A stretch of DNA of 40,606 nucleotides from Acidimicrobiia bacterium (GTDB lineage: Bacteria; Actinomycetota; Acidimicrobiia; IMCC26256; JAENVU01). A program made the position numbers and the translations under genes. Under the pieces are notes generated by a model that saw nothing but the letters and a program-made list of their open reading frames with translations, ran no database searches and was not told the origin of the DNA. The DNA lies in assembly GCA_025361725.1 (NCBI GenBank), contig JANYJV010000045.1, forward strand, positions 1 to 40,606, written 5' to 3'. Positions 5,499 to 14,224 of the stretch are shown piece by piece (positions within the stretch are counted from its first letter, which is position 1; each line of letters opens with the position of its first letter).

Positions 5499-7715
5499 AT
5501 GCGTTCAGGCCGCGGCTCTCGCGCTCTTGTCACCATCCTCGCCGTGAGCGGTGTGGCATCGTTCACGTTGACGATTCCGGCGCCGGCCGGCGCGTCGAAA
5601 TCGGGAAGTTCGGCCACGAACGCTGCCACGTCGCACGGCACCTTCGCTGCGGCGACGACCCCGAACTCGACCCCAGCCGACAATCGTCTGCTGGTCACCG
5701 TCGATGCGAGCACATCAGCGGAACAAGCCCAGGAAATCGCTGCGCAGGCGGGCGCCACGATCGAACGGCGCGTCGGTGACACGCTGATCCTCGATCCCGT
5801 CGCGGCGCCGGGCGCTCTCCATGCCAGCGCTGCGACCATCGACGCGATTCCGCAGGTGCGGGCCGTCGAATCGAACGGTCGGCTGCACGCGTTCGCGGCG
5901 CCGAACGACCCGCTGTATTCCGAGCAGTACGGACTCTTGAACACCCAACCGGGCGGCATCCGCGCCGAGTCGGCGTGGAACGACACGCCCGGCACGCGGG
6001 ATGTGGTCGTCGGCGTGCTCGACAGCGGGATCCTGGTCAACCACCCGGACCTCGCAGCCAACATCTGGACGAACCGCACCGACATCAACGGTTGTGGATA
6101 CGGAACCCACGGATGGGATTCATTCGCGCACACCTGCACACCCATCGATGACCACGGCCACGGCACTCACGTTGCCGGCATCGTCGGCGCCGCTGGCAAC
6201 AACGGTATGGGCGTGTCGGGCGTCGCGCAGCGGGCGTCGCTCATGAGTTTGAAGATGCTCGACGCAACGGCGACGGCAGCATCGCCTCGGCCATCGAGGC
6301 GATCGGCTTCGGGCTGGACGCGAAAGCGAGCGGCGTCAACCTCCGAGTGTTCCAGGCATCGTGGGGGGGTTGACGCTGCGCTGTTGGGACCCGACGGGAG
6401 GACCGCGCTTCACGACGCCATCGCCCGAGCGAACGCCGCCGGCATCCTCTTCGTGGCGGCGAGCGGCAACGGCGACGCGGGCCAGTCGGGACTCAACCTC
6501 GATGAACCCGGGGTGGATCTCCTTCCGTGCGAAGACACGAACCCGAATGTGATCTGCGTTGGCGCGACGACCTCGTTCGGTCAGCTCGCGACGTTCTCGA
6601 ACTACGGCGCCACCGCGGTCGACATCGCCGCACCTGGCGATCGCATCCTCTCGACGGTGCCGCGCGGCGTCTGCGGCCAAGAGGACTATTGCCTCTTCGA
6701 CGGCACTTCGATGGCAGCTCCGATGGTGTCCGGCGCGGCCGTCGATGTCCTGGCCGCGGAGCCCGATCTGAACGTGACCGATCTGCGGAGCCGGCTCCTT
6801 GCGTCGGTCGACCCGCTCCCATCGCTGTCCGGCAAGGTTGCGTCCAACGGCCGCCTCGACGTCTGCAAGGCCATCCCCAACTGCGACGGACGCCCGTCGA
6901 TCGCCCCGACCAAACCCCTCGCGGTCCGGGCCCGAGTGCACAGCGGGACAGCAACCCTGCAGTGGTCGGCACCCGACTCCAACGGGAACTCGTTCACGGT
7001 CTCGGGCTACGAAGTGGAGGGACCGGGCGGCGTCACCAGCGTGCCGTTCACCACGACCTCGTTGTCCCTGAACGGCTTGGCGAACAACACGAATGCGGTG
7101 CTCCGGATTCGGGCCGTGGGCACCGGCGGTTCCGGTCCCTGGGTGAGCAAGACCGTCCGGCCCTACGCCGGCGGGTACATCGTGGAAGGAAATGCAGTGG
7201 TGACGCCCGTCGGGGTTGGCGGCCAGACACCGTCGCCGATCTCCGATGGACCATCGTTCCCCGCCGACGCCGCTCGAGGGATCGCGATCGCGCCTGAGGG
7301 TACGGGCGGCTACATCGTCGACCTGTACGGCGGTCTGCACCCATTCCGTATCGGTGCGGGGAGCCCGCTGCCTCCACGTGCGACAGGCGGCCCCTACTGG
7401 CCCGGGTGGGACATCGCTGGAGGCGTGGTGGTCTCCGAGAACGGAGGGACCGGGTACGTCGCCGACGGCTGGGGAGGCGCCCACGGATTCCGAGTTGGCT
7501 CGTCGGCGCTGCCGCCCGACACCACGGGCGGCCCGTACTGGCCCGGGTGGGACATCGTCCGCGGTATCACCCTGGTGCCCGGCACCGGCGGAGACTGGAT
7601 TCTCGACGGCTGGGGCGGCCTGCACCCGTTTGCCGCCGGTGGATCAAAGCCGGCGGGGGCGAGCCCCGGGCCCTACTGGCCGGGTCAGGATCGGGCCAGG
7701 GGAGTTGGCCTCTGA
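5499..7715 (+). CDS. Secreted S8 subtilisin-like serine protease with FN3 domain and WPGWD repeats
   Basis: The 738-residue product starts at ATG 5499, where a signal peptide begins (MRSGRGSRALVTILAVSGVA, then SFTLTIPAPAGAS). A propeptide-like stretch precedes the catalytic domain. Asp175 (GVLDSGI), His221 (HGHGTHVAG), oxyanion Asn324 (AASGNGD) and Ser404 (GTSMAAPM) are all present. A fibronectin type III domain spans about 466-552. Three-plus repeats of about 48 residues follow (GGYIVDLYGGLHPF, GGPYWPGWDI). Residues about 256-288 are out of frame: one base is missing near 6268 and one G is extra in the G6 run at about 6361-6366. The intended reading is NGDGSIASAIEAIGFGLDAK. It is probably an exported protease with a C-terminal surface or glycan-binding region; that role is inferred. 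Confidence 0.85.
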   Translation: MRSGRGSRALVTILAVSGVASFTLTIPAPAGASKSGSSATNAATSHGTFAAATTPNSTPADNRLLVTVDASTSAEQAQEIAAQAGATIERRVGDTLILDPVAAPGALHASAATIDAIPQVRAVESNGRLHAFAAPNDPLYSEQYGLLNTQPGGIRAESAWNDTPGTRDVVVGVLDSGILVNHPDLAANIWTNRTDINGCGYGTHGWDSFAHTCTPIDDHGHGTHVAGIVGAAGNNGMGVSGVAQRASLMSLKMLDATATAASPRPSRRSASGWTRKRAASTSECSRHRGGVDAALLGPDGRTALHDAIARANAAGILFVAASGNGDAGQSGLNLDEPGVDLLPCEDTNPNVICVGATTSFGQLATFSNYGATAVDIAAPGDRILSTVPRGVCGQEDYCLFDGTSMAAPMVSGAAVDVLAAEPDLNVTDLRSRLLASVDPLPSLSGKVASNGRLDVCKAIPNCDGRPSIAPTKPLAVRARVHSGTATLQWSAPDSNGNSFTVSGYEVEGPGGVTSVPFTTTSLSLNGLANNTNAVLRIRAVGTGGSGPWVSKTVRPYAGGYIVEGNAVVTPVGVGGQTPSPISDGPSFPADAARGIAIAPEGTGGYIVDLYGGLHPFRIGAGSPLPPRATGGPYWPGWDIAGGVVVSENGGTGYVADGWGGAHGFRVGSSALPPDTTGGPYWPGWDIVRGITLVPGTGGDWILDGWGGLHPFAAGGSKPAGASPGPYWPGQDRARGVGL

Positions 7716-7764
7716 CGAACTAGTAAGCTGAGTGTTCCCCCCGAAGCGCGCGCAGAAAGTTCGT

Positions 7765-8148
7765 ATGGCTTCCAATGAGCAGATCGAGGCGACGATCGAT
7801 GGGTACATCGACGCCTACGCGCAGAACGACAAAGCTGCGTTTCTCGCACTCTGGGCACCCGACGGCGTGCTCGAGGATCCGGTCGGTACGCCGGCGCACG
7901 TGGGCACAGACGCGCTCGGCGCGTTCTGGGACGGGGCCCGAGAGCTGGCTGATCGCATCGTCCTGAAGATGGACCGTGCGGTGATCGCCGGCGGCGAAGC
8001 CGCCGTCACGATCGAGATCAACGCCCACATGGGCGAGAGCGGCCTCGTGATGCCGGCCGTCGACATCATGCGTTTCAACGACGACGGCCTTCTCACCAGC
8101 GTCCGGGCCTATTGGGACATGTCTACCGCCACACCGCTCGAAGACTGA
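7765..8148 (+). CDS. NTF2-like / ketosteroid-isomerase-like protein
   Basis: The 127-residue single-domain protein shows IEATIDGYIDAYAQNDKAAF, then DGVLEDPVGTPAHVGTDAL, MPAVDIMRFNDDGLLTSVRA and YWD. This is the strand-helix order of SnoaL-like/steroid delta-isomerase members of the NTF2 fold; DPVGTP matches the pocket loop of that group. The ATG at 7765 is chosen because the upstream in-frame residues are not conserved-looking. A TAAGCT box at 7724-7729 could be its promoter. It stands alone, followed by a hairpin at 8166-8185. Ligand or reaction unknown. Confidence 0.8.
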   Translation: MASNEQIEATIDGYIDAYAQNDKAAFLALWAPDGVLEDPVGTPAHVGTDALGAFWDGARELADRIVLKMDRAVIAGGEAAVTIEINAHMGESGLVMPAVDIMRFNDDGLLTSVRAYWDMSTATPLED

Positions 8149-8165
8149 CTTTCTACGCACCACGA

Positions 8166-8185
8166 CCCGCCGCAATTGCGGTGGG
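8166..8185. terminator. Hairpin after the NTF2-like gene
   Basis: CCCGCCGCAA meets TTGCGGTGGG with no spacer: a 10-bp inverted repeat with one G-T pair, 17 nt after the stop. No T-run follows, so an intrinsic-terminator role is only a suggestion. Confidence 0.35.
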
Positions 8186-8236
8186 CGAGGAATCGACTGG
8201 CTCGCCGCTGCGTGAGTCGGGCACAATGGAGACACG

Positions 8237-8911
8237 ATGCAGGTCGAATCCCGTGATTCCGTTTCGCTGAAGCCCGCCGAACTCGATGAGCTCGGTCAGC
8301 TGTTGTCTTCTGTCGGGCTGCCCGGCATGGACACGCAGTTGGAGAACCACGTCGAGCATTTTCCACTCATCGTGCTGGCCGCGGTCGAAGAAGACACGCA
8401 AGGCTTCATGTTCGGCTCGCTCGAACGAGTCGGCGGTACGCCGTGCATCCTCTGGGGGCTCGGTGCCGCCAAGAAGGGGCGCCAGGCCGGCCTCGCGGTC
8501 AAGGGAATGGTCGGCGAGCTCTACCGTCGTGCGGCGATCTCCTTCCCCGACGAAGACGTGCTCGTCGCCGGACGCATTGCGCATCCGGCGGCCTACGGCC
8601 TGCTCCAAGGACTCGCAGACGTCGTTCCGCGCCAGGACTACGCGCCGACCGGCGAAGAGCGGGCATGGGGTCGACGGCTCGCTCGCCGGTTTGGCTGCGA
8701 CACCCGCTATGACGACCGCGCGTTCCGCGTCGCCCACAAAGGCAAGGGCAAGGCGGCGCCGGAGGCAGTGCTCGACGCGAGCTCCGTCAAGGGTGGCGGC
8801 AAGGCAGCGACGGCAGTACTCGGCGAAGTCGACCCCATGCGCGGCGAAGCCGTCATCGCATTCGGCTGGGCGACCGCGGACGCACTCGCCAACGGCCTCG
8901 GTCACTCCTAA
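8237..8911 (+). CDS. Conserved hypothetical protein, 224 residues
   Basis: I cannot name the family. The product is soluble. It contains FPLIVLAAVEEDTQGFMFGS, CILWGLGAAKKGRQAGLAVK and GMVGELYRRAAISFPDEDVL, followed by GRIAHPAAYGLLQGL. A basic linker (HKGKGKAAPEA) leads to a C-terminal segment, GEAVIAFGWATADALA. The strand/helix order is loosely reminiscent of an acetyltransferase fold, but no acetyl-CoA loop is clear. GGAG lies 5 nt before the ATG. It converges on the DUF255 gene; a conserved hairpin sits between them. Confidence 0.6.
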   Translation: MQVESRDSVSLKPAELDELGQLLSSVGLPGMDTQLENHVEHFPLIVLAAVEEDTQGFMFGSLERVGGTPCILWGLGAAKKGRQAGLAVKGMVGELYRRAAISFPDEDVLVAGRIAHPAAYGLLQGLADVVPRQDYAPTGEERAWGRRLARRFGCDTRYDDRAFRVAHKGKGKAAPEAVLDASSVKGGGKAATAVLGEVDPMRGEAVIAFGWATADALANGLGHS

Positions 8912-8931
8912 TCTGACTCGCTTCCCACGAT

Positions 8932-8986
8932 CACACTCCGGCGTCGTACCGGCCGACGCGCCCAGCGCTGGCGACGCCAGCGTGTG
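8932..8986. repeat. Conserved hairpin repeat, family B copy 1
   Basis: An imperfect inverted repeat (8932-8945 with 8973-8986, 12 of 14 pairs) encloses a core that matches the sequence at 29758-29798 in 35 of 41 positions. Shared blocks include GGCGTCGTAC, GCGCTGG and GACGCCAG. It starts 20 nt after the upstream plus-strand stop and ends 2 nt before the stop codon of the convergent DUF255 gene, so it could end transcription from both sides. There is no U-tract. Confidence 0.6.
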
Positions 8987-8988
8987 GG

Positions 8989-11007
8989 TTACAGCACTTG
9001 GTTCAGCAGCGCGTCGAGGGCGGCGGCGGAATCGACGGGTTGGCGGCACGCGAAGTTCTCGCACACGTAGGCGCGCGTCGTGCCGTCGAACGGCCGATCC
9101 GCCAGCAGTGGAGTGAGGTCCTCGCCTCCGCCGTCCGCGCTGCGCACACCGACGCCGTTCGGAATGACTCGCTGCGCCCACGCGGTGCTGAGGGCGCGGT
9201 CAGGTCCGACCATCGCGACTTCGATGGCGGGAGTCAGCGCGCGTTCGTACGCGCCGAGGAGCATGCCGAACGAAGTGGGGTACTGCGTCATCGCCGGACC
9301 GAGGAAGCCGAGGAGTCGTTCCGCACGTGACGACCATTCGGCGTTGCCGGTGACCGCGCTCAACCGCAGGAGCGCGTCCGCCGCGAGTGAGTTCTCCGCC
9401 GGTGTGGCGTTGTCGAAGAAGTCTTGCGGCCGCACGATCAGCGGCTCGGCGTCGGTGCCGGTGGTGAAGAAGCCGCCGCTCTCGTCGTCGGCAAAGAGGT
9501 CGACGAGTTCACTCGCAAGCTCGATGGCGGGGGCGAGCCAACGGACGTCGTCGTGTTCGGCCATGGTGACCAGCGCGCCGATCAGCGCGGCGTAGTCCTC
9601 GGCGTAGCCCAGGTGGCGAGCGCCTCCGGCTGATTGCCAGGACCGGAGCAGCCGCCCGTGCGGTCGCAACTCGCGGAGGAGGAACTCGAGGTTCGCCCGT
9701 GCCGCGTCCATCCAGTCGGCTCGGTCGAACGCGGCCGCAGCCTCGATGAGGGACCGGGTGAACATCGCGTTCCAGGCGGTGAGGACCTTGTCGTCCAGGC
9801 CGGGACGGACCCGCCGGTTGCGCGCTTCCATGAGGAGCGGCAACGCACGCCGGACCGCCTCGGGTCGGGGCTCGTGTCGATCGACCTGGTGCAGGATCGT
9901 GCCGGAGTAGCCGGTGTGCGGATCGGTGAAGTTGCCCTCAGCGGTCACACCGAAGTACCGCACGACCTCGGCGGCATCATCACCGCACAGCTCGGTGATT
10001 TCTTCGAGTGACCACAGCGCGAATTTCCCTTCGATCCCTTGCGAGTCCGCGTCCTCCGCGGAGAAGAACCCGCCGTCGGGATGGCCGAGATCGCGTCGGA
10101 CGTACTCGATCGTCTCCTCCACCACCGCCCGATACCGCTCCGAGCCCGTGAGCAGGTGACCCCGGACGTACGCACCGACCAGCAGCGCCTGGTCGTAGAG
10201 CATCTTCTCGAAGTGGGGGACGAGCCACACCGAATCGGTGGAGTACCGAGCGAATCCGCCGCCGACGTGGTCGTAGATCCCGCCCGCCGCCATGGCGTCC
10301 AGAGTCGTGACCGCCATCGGGAGTGCATCGGGTGCATCACCACGGACGTGGCAGCGGAACAGGAAATCGATGGTCATGGACGGAGGAAATTTCGGAGCTC
10401 GACCGAACCCGCCGTCGACGGGATCGAACGCCTCTCGCACCGCTTCGTAGGCGCGGTCCAGGACCGCGAACTGCAGGTCCCCAGTCCCTGCGGTCAACCG
10501 ATCGCGCAACGTGTTGGATTCGATGGCGTCGTGGAGCTTCGCGGTCTGGTCCGCAACGTCGTCACGTTGGTTGGTCCAGACGTCCGAGACGGCTTCCATG
10601 ATCCGCACGAACCCAGGCATACCCTGACGGTCGGCCGGCGGGAAATACGTGCCGCCGAAGAACGGGCGCCCATCCGGAGACAGGAATACCGTCATCGGCC
10701 AGCCGCCCTGACCACTCAACGCCTGCACTGCGCCCATGTATACGGCGTCCACATCGGGCCGCTCTTCGCGGTCGACCTTCACGTTGACGAACAGCCGGTT
10801 CATTACCGCCGCGATGTCTGGGTTTTCGAACGACTCGTGCGCCATCACGTGACACCAATGACAGGCCGAGTAGCCGACGGAGAGGAGGATGGGCCGGTCT
10901 TCGGCCTCGGCCCGGGCGAATGCTTCGGGCCCCCACGGGTACCAATCGACCGGGTTGTCCGCGTGTTGGCGCAGGTACGGACTGGTCTCCTCGGCGAGTC
11001 GGTTCAC
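8989..11007 (-). CDS. DUF255 thioredoxin-domain protein (YyaL/SSP411 family)
   Basis: The 672-residue product opens with [20 protein letters not shown] and WYPWGPEAF, the signature of this family. The thioredoxin-like part has C49-H-W-C52 (SACHWCHVM), then [14 protein letters not shown] and [20 protein letters not shown]. The rest is an alpha/alpha toroid like that of glycoside-processing or epimerase enzymes ([34 protein letters not shown]). Length is normal for the family. Its precise activity is not established. It is the last gene of a minus-strand run, 10 nt after the secernin-like gene, so probably co-transcribed with it. Confidence 0.93.
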   Translation of the reverse strand: MNRLAEETSPYLRQHADNPVDWYPWGPEAFARAEAEDRPILLSVGYSACHWCHVMAHESFENPDIAAVMNRLFVNVKVDREERPDVDAVYMGAVQALSGQGGWPMTVFLSPDGRPFFGGTYFPPADRQGMPGFVRIMEAVSDVWTNQRDDVADQTAKLHDAIESNTLRDRLTAGTGDLQFAVLDRAYEAVREAFDPVDGGFGRAPKFPPSMTIDFLFRCHVRGDAPDALPMAVTTLDAMAAGGIYDHVGGGFARYSTDSVWLVPHFEKMLYDQALLVGAYVRGHLLTGSERYRAVVEETIEYVRRDLGHPDGGFFSAEDADSQGIEGKFALWSLEEITELCGDDAAEVVRYFGVTAEGNFTDPHTGYSGTILHQVDRHEPRPEAVRRALPLLMEARNRRVRPGLDDKVLTAWNAMFTRSLIEAAAAFDRADWMDAARANLEFLLRELRPHGRLLRSWQSAGGARHLGYAEDYAALIGALVTMAEHDDVRWLAPAIELASELVDLFADDESGGFFTTGTDAEPLIVRPQDFFDNATPAENSLAADALLRLSAVTGNAEWSSRAERLLGFLGPAMTQYPTSFGMLLGAYERALTPAIEVAMVGPDRALSTAWAQRVIPNGVGVRSADGGGEDLTPLLADRPFDGTTRAYVCENFACRQPVDSAAALDALLNQVL

Positions 11008-11017
11008 GGCGCGGAGG

Positions 11018-12202
11018 TTAGAGCGAGAGTCGCGTGAGAGCCGCTTTCACCGACTCGAACGCGGTCGCGGTGAAGGCCTGCATCGCGACTGTATCGGCGG
11101 CGGAGATGGCATCCGCGTGTGCCCACAACTCGTCCTCGACCGGACTGAAGACCGCGCGGATCTGCTCCAATGCGTCTGGGTCCGCCTCCACTCGATCCCG
11201 CGCGGCCGCGAATCGGGACCACGTGCGCTCGTCCGAGAGTGACGCCGGGATACCTGCGGCCGGAAACACCGGGACGTACACCGAGACGCACGGACTCCCG
11301 AGCGCCACGTAGGCACGCGTCCCCGTGCTCGGGTTCTGATCGACTCGGCACACCATCGAGGCCGTCGTTGCCTGATACCCGCGGAGGTGCATGCAGACCG
11401 TGACCCCGCGGTGATCTGCGCCGGGCTCCGAGGGCAGCGCGCTCGGCCACCCGTTCGGTTCGAGTGGCCCACCCCACGGCCCGTGGCCGTGATCGCGCAG
11501 TGTCGCGACGACGGAGTTCGCGGTCGTGAGCGGACCCTGTGCCACACACGCGTGGGTGGCAGCGAGCCGGTGGTCCGCGATCGTGGTGGGCCTGCGCGGA
11601 TGGCGCCAGGCTTGGAAGTTCGCGCCGGCAGGGACGTCAGGCGATGCCTTCGTCCAGTCCTGTTCGAGACTGATGCGGTTCGAGATCGCGGCGCCGGCAT
11701 CGACCGGCTGCGCAACCCAGGTGCGATCGCAGGTCTCGAGCATCCAGCCGCCGCGTGCATCCGCGATCAGAAACGACGAGTCGTAAGGCTCGACGGTATC
11801 CCGCTCGCCGCTCCCGCCTTGGCCGTGGGTCTCGATCAGTTCGGTCATCACTGCGAGCGCGTCGTCGGCCGTCTCCGCCCGCTCGAGCCCGAGACGAACG
11901 AGATCCATACCGAGCAAGGCGGGCTCGCGATCTCGCGGCCGACCCGTCGTCCAGATCTTCTCGTTGCCGATGGCGACTCCGTGCTCGTTGAGTCCGTGTT
12001 CGACACCCCAGAGCCACGTGGGTCGGGAACCGATGAACGCGACCGATCCAGTATCAGGGATTTCGAGGTACTGCGTGCGCACGACACCGCCGGCCCGACG
12101 CGCCGCGAACGCTTCGACCACCTGTGCTTCATTGGGCGGTCGATCCGAGTTCTTGGCGAAGATCAGCCCCGACGGCCCGATCAGACAGAGTGCATCGCAC
12201 AT
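11018..12202 (-). CDS. Secernin-like C69 family peptidase (Ntn hydrolase)
   Basis: The 394-residue product begins Met-Cys-Asp ([20 protein letters not shown]), the start of secernin/dipeptidase A proteins. After Met removal Cys2 becomes the N-terminal nucleophile. [33 protein letters not shown] and [13 protein letters not shown] are typical further blocks. The start at 12202 is fixed by this motif; longer in-frame extensions would abolish the Ntn mechanism. It lies 4 nt after the M2 peptidase stop on the same strand, suggesting an operon of peptide-processing genes. Members act as dipeptidases or amidohydrolases; the exact substrate is not deducible. Confidence 0.85.
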   Translation of the reverse strand: MCDALCLIGPSGLIFAKNSDRPPNEAQVVEAFAARRAGGVVRTQYLEIPDTGSVAFIGSRPTWLWGVEHGLNEHGVAIGNEKIWTTGRPRDREPALLGMDLVRLGLERAETADDALAVMTELIETHGQGGSGERDTVEPYDSSFLIADARGGWMLETCDRTWVAQPVDAGAAISNRISLEQDWTKASPDVPAGANFQAWRHPRRPTTIADHRLAATHACVAQGPLTTANSVVATLRDHGHGPWGGPLEPNGWPSALPSEPGADHRGVTVCMHLRGYQATTASMVCRVDQNPSTGTRAYVALGSPCVSVYVPVFPAAGIPASLSDERTWSRFAAARDRVEADPDALEQIRAVFSPVEDELWAHADAISAADTVAMQAFTATAFESVKAALTRLSL

Positions 12203-12206
12203 CCGA

Positions 12207-13805
12207 TCACCGGTCCGCGGCGCCGACGGGTGCGGCGAGCGCAGCCAGTTCCGCGGCAAACGCGTCGACGCGCAGCGGGGCACCCGTCGCAGTTTCGACG
12301 AGCTGATCCCACCGGACGCTCCATCCCGGCCCGAAGACGTCTCGACCCAGGAACGCGCCGACCTCAGGCCGTCCGATCACGCCTCCGAACCGTTCGATGA
12401 GGGTGGCCTGGAGTTGTGACGCGACGAGTTCACCGAGCAGGTAGTTCTGGTAGTACACCGGCGCCAAGGCCACGTGCAGCTTGGCGGCCCAGTCCGGCGC
12501 ATGGCGACCGTCGGGACGGGTGAGGCGCTGGAATCGCTCCACCAGCTCCCACCACCTCGTGTCGTGATCGGCGTCGGGATCGGCGTAGAAACCGCGCTCG
12601 AAGTGGGTCATCACGAGCACCCAACGGGCGAAGACCAAGAGCGCGGTCCGGCGCCGGCGCGCGAGCGCAGGCCGTGCGGCGTCAATCTGATCCTCGGGCA
12701 CACCGGCTATCTGCACCAACCAATCGGGGTCGAGGCTCAGACGGCCGAAGAGCATCGCGATCCCTTCAGTGGTGAGGGGATGCATGGTGCGCACCAACAG
12801 CGGCAGATGTGGATCGACGCCGAGGTCGTACGCCGCGTGTCCGAACTCGTGCAGCATCGTCTCCGCCCAGTACGAACCGGACACGTTGTTGCACAGCACC
12901 CGGACGTCACCGGCGTGGTCCACATCGATACAGAACGCGTGCTGACTCTTGCCGGGCCGGGGGAGAAGGTCACTCCGCTCGAGGGCCGGATCGATGTCGA
13001 TATCGATGCCGGTATAGGTCCGGCGAGTCAATGCGACGAGATCGGCATCACCGAACCACTCCTCGAGGTCCAGATCGTCGGTACGCGGCGCGCTCTGAAA
13101 GAAGGGATCGTCATAGTGCCAGGGACGGAGGTCGCTCGGTTGACATCCGAACCTCCGCGCGCGACCGACGTCGTCGGCGTGCTTCCATGCTACGAACGGC
13201 GCGGCCGTCGCGTGCTCCACTGCGTCCAGGGTGGTCATGAGTCGTTCCTCGTCCAGTTCGGACGTCTCGAGTGCCAGGGCGAAGTAGTCACGGGCGCCGA
13301 GTTCACGCGCTGACCGATTCCGGAGATGGGCGAGTTCACGTACCGCGTCCGCCACCGTGGCGCCCACGGACTTTGACGCCAGCCATGCCCGCTGCCGAGC
13401 GTCGACGTCGTCCGATCTCCGGAGGATGTCCGCGATCGTGTTGTCGTCCACGGTCTCGCCGTCGAGTTCGGCCCGGAAGGCGTTGAAGGTGGCGTCGAGC
13501 TTGGCTTCCAGGTGAACGATCTCGTCCCGAGTTGTGGCCGAGACCTGGTGCGGCCGCATGCGATCGTGCAGGACGCGCAACTGGCGAGCGAGGCCCGGAT
13601 CGGCGATGTCCGCCCAGCCGACGGTGGCCGCGAAAACGTCGGCATCGGCCAGAGCATCTCGGAGGGCCACATCGGCGGCGACCCGTGCTGCTTCGTGCTC
13701 GTCCGAGACGTCAGTGCTGGCGGCCCACCAGGCCTCGTTGGCGGTGTGCTCCAACGGCGCGAGGCGGGCGATGAACTGCTCGACGAGGTCGACGGGAGAC
13801 GTCAT
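12207..13805 (-). CDS. M2 family (ACE-like) zinc metallopeptidase
   Basis: The 532-residue product carries HEFGH at 319-323. Glu347 lies exactly 24 residues after the second His, as in angiotensin-converting enzyme (HExxH, then Glu 24 on), which separates it from M3 peptidases. Other family-like blocks are ARELGARDYFALALETSELD, FCIDVDHAGDVRVLCNNVSG, VRTMHPLTTEGIAMLFGRLS and YYQNYLLGELVASQL. There is no signal peptide, so it is probably cytosolic. The start is ATG 13805. A TACACT box ends 7 nt before it, suggesting a leaderless message. Expected activity is release of dipeptides or single residues from oligopeptides. Confidence 0.88.
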   Translation of the reverse strand: MTSPVDLVEQFIARLAPLEHTANEAWWAASTDVSDEHEAARVAADVALRDALADADVFAATVGWADIADPGLARQLRVLHDRMRPHQVSATTRDEIVHLEAKLDATFNAFRAELDGETVDDNTIADILRRSDDVDARQRAWLASKSVGATVADAVRELAHLRNRSARELGARDYFALALETSELDEERLMTTLDAVEHATAAPFVAWKHADDVGRARRFGCQPSDLRPWHYDDPFFQSAPRTDDLDLEEWFGDADLVALTRRTYTGIDIDIDPALERSDLLPRPGKSQHAFCIDVDHAGDVRVLCNNVSGSYWAETMLHEFGHAAYDLGVDPHLPLLVRTMHPLTTEGIAMLFGRLSLDPDWLVQIAGVPEDQIDAARPALARRRRTALLVFARWVLVMTHFERGFYADPDADHDTRWWELVERFQRLTRPDGRHAPDWAAKLHVALAPVYYQNYLLGELVASQLQATLIERFGGVIGRPEVGAFLGRDVFGPGWSVRWDQLVETATGAPLRVDAFAAELAALAAPVGAADR

Positions 13806-13811
13806 CGTTCG

Positions 13812-13817
13812 AGTGTA
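13812..13817 (-). promoter_or_regulatory. -10-like box of the M2 peptidase promoter
   Basis: On the minus strand TACACT ends 7 nt before the ATG at 13805, so the RNA would begin at or next to the start codon. It supports that start and marks a transcription unit M2 peptidase, secernin-like, DUF255. Confidence 0.4.
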
Positions 13818-13824
13818 GAAGTGG

Positions 13825-13870
13825 CCGGCTTCGCCTCCGCGGTTTGCGCGCGGAAGCCGGCGGCGGAGGC
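13825..13870 (-). terminator. Two interlocked stems after the membrane-protein gene
   Basis: CCGGCTTC (13825-13832) pairs with GAAGCCGG (13853-13860). GCCTCCGC (13833-13840) pairs with GCGGAGGC (13863-13870). Both are 8-bp perfect stems. Their order is left1-left2-right1-right2, so they would form a pseudoknot or be mutually exclusive. The block lies 4 nt past the stop of the 116-residue membrane protein and just before the M2 promoter. Terminator is the simplest guess. Confidence 0.4.
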
Positions 13871-13873
13871 CGG

Positions 13874-14224
13874 TCAGCGAAACCAGATGCGTTGGTAGTC
13901 CCTGCTCATCGGATGCACCAACAGGATGACGAGCAGCACCGCGAACGCGAACGAGATGATCTGGGGAAAACCCAGGACGTCGGCGCCGAACAATAAGACC
14001 CAGATCGCCGCGTGCAGGATGGCGGCAACGAGCGCTACGCCGTAGCCCCACTTCATGTCGTTGGCGATACCGAAGCCGCCGGCCGCCAGTCCGACCGCGA
14101 TCAAGAGCAGGACCGCGTTCCCGGGTGCGTCGAGGAACGAGAAGACCGCCTCGAAGTAACACAGCAGCGTTGCGTTGAGCAGGGTCTGCGGATGCGATCG
14201 GTTCAGGAACTGGCGTTGATTCAC
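13874..14224 (-). CDS. Small membrane protein, 116 residues
   Basis: Three to four hydrophobic segments are visible: ATLLCYFEAVFSFL, NAVLLLIAVGLAAGGFGIAN, GVALVAAILHAAIWVLLFGA and ISFAFAVLLVILLVHPM. A short polar N-terminus (MNQRQFLNRSHPQTLLN) precedes them. The GTG start overlaps the rlmN stop (GTGA), so it is the last gene of mshD-rlmN-membrane protein. I recognise no domain. Function unknown. Confidence 0.75.
   Translation of the reverse strand: MNQRQFLNRSHPQTLLNATLLCYFEAVFSFLDAPGNAVLLLIAVGLAAGGFGIANDMKWGYGVALVAAILHAAIWVLLFGADVLGFPQIISFAFAVLLVILLVHPMSRDYQRIWFR

Noticed and set aside
6336..7625. 429-codon minus-strand frame inside the subtilase
   Set aside because: Antisense shadow of the Gly/Pro repeats; no start signal or motif.
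10039..11037. 332-codon plus-strand frame opposite the DUF255 gene
   Set aside because: Complementary-strand shadow without recognisable protein features.
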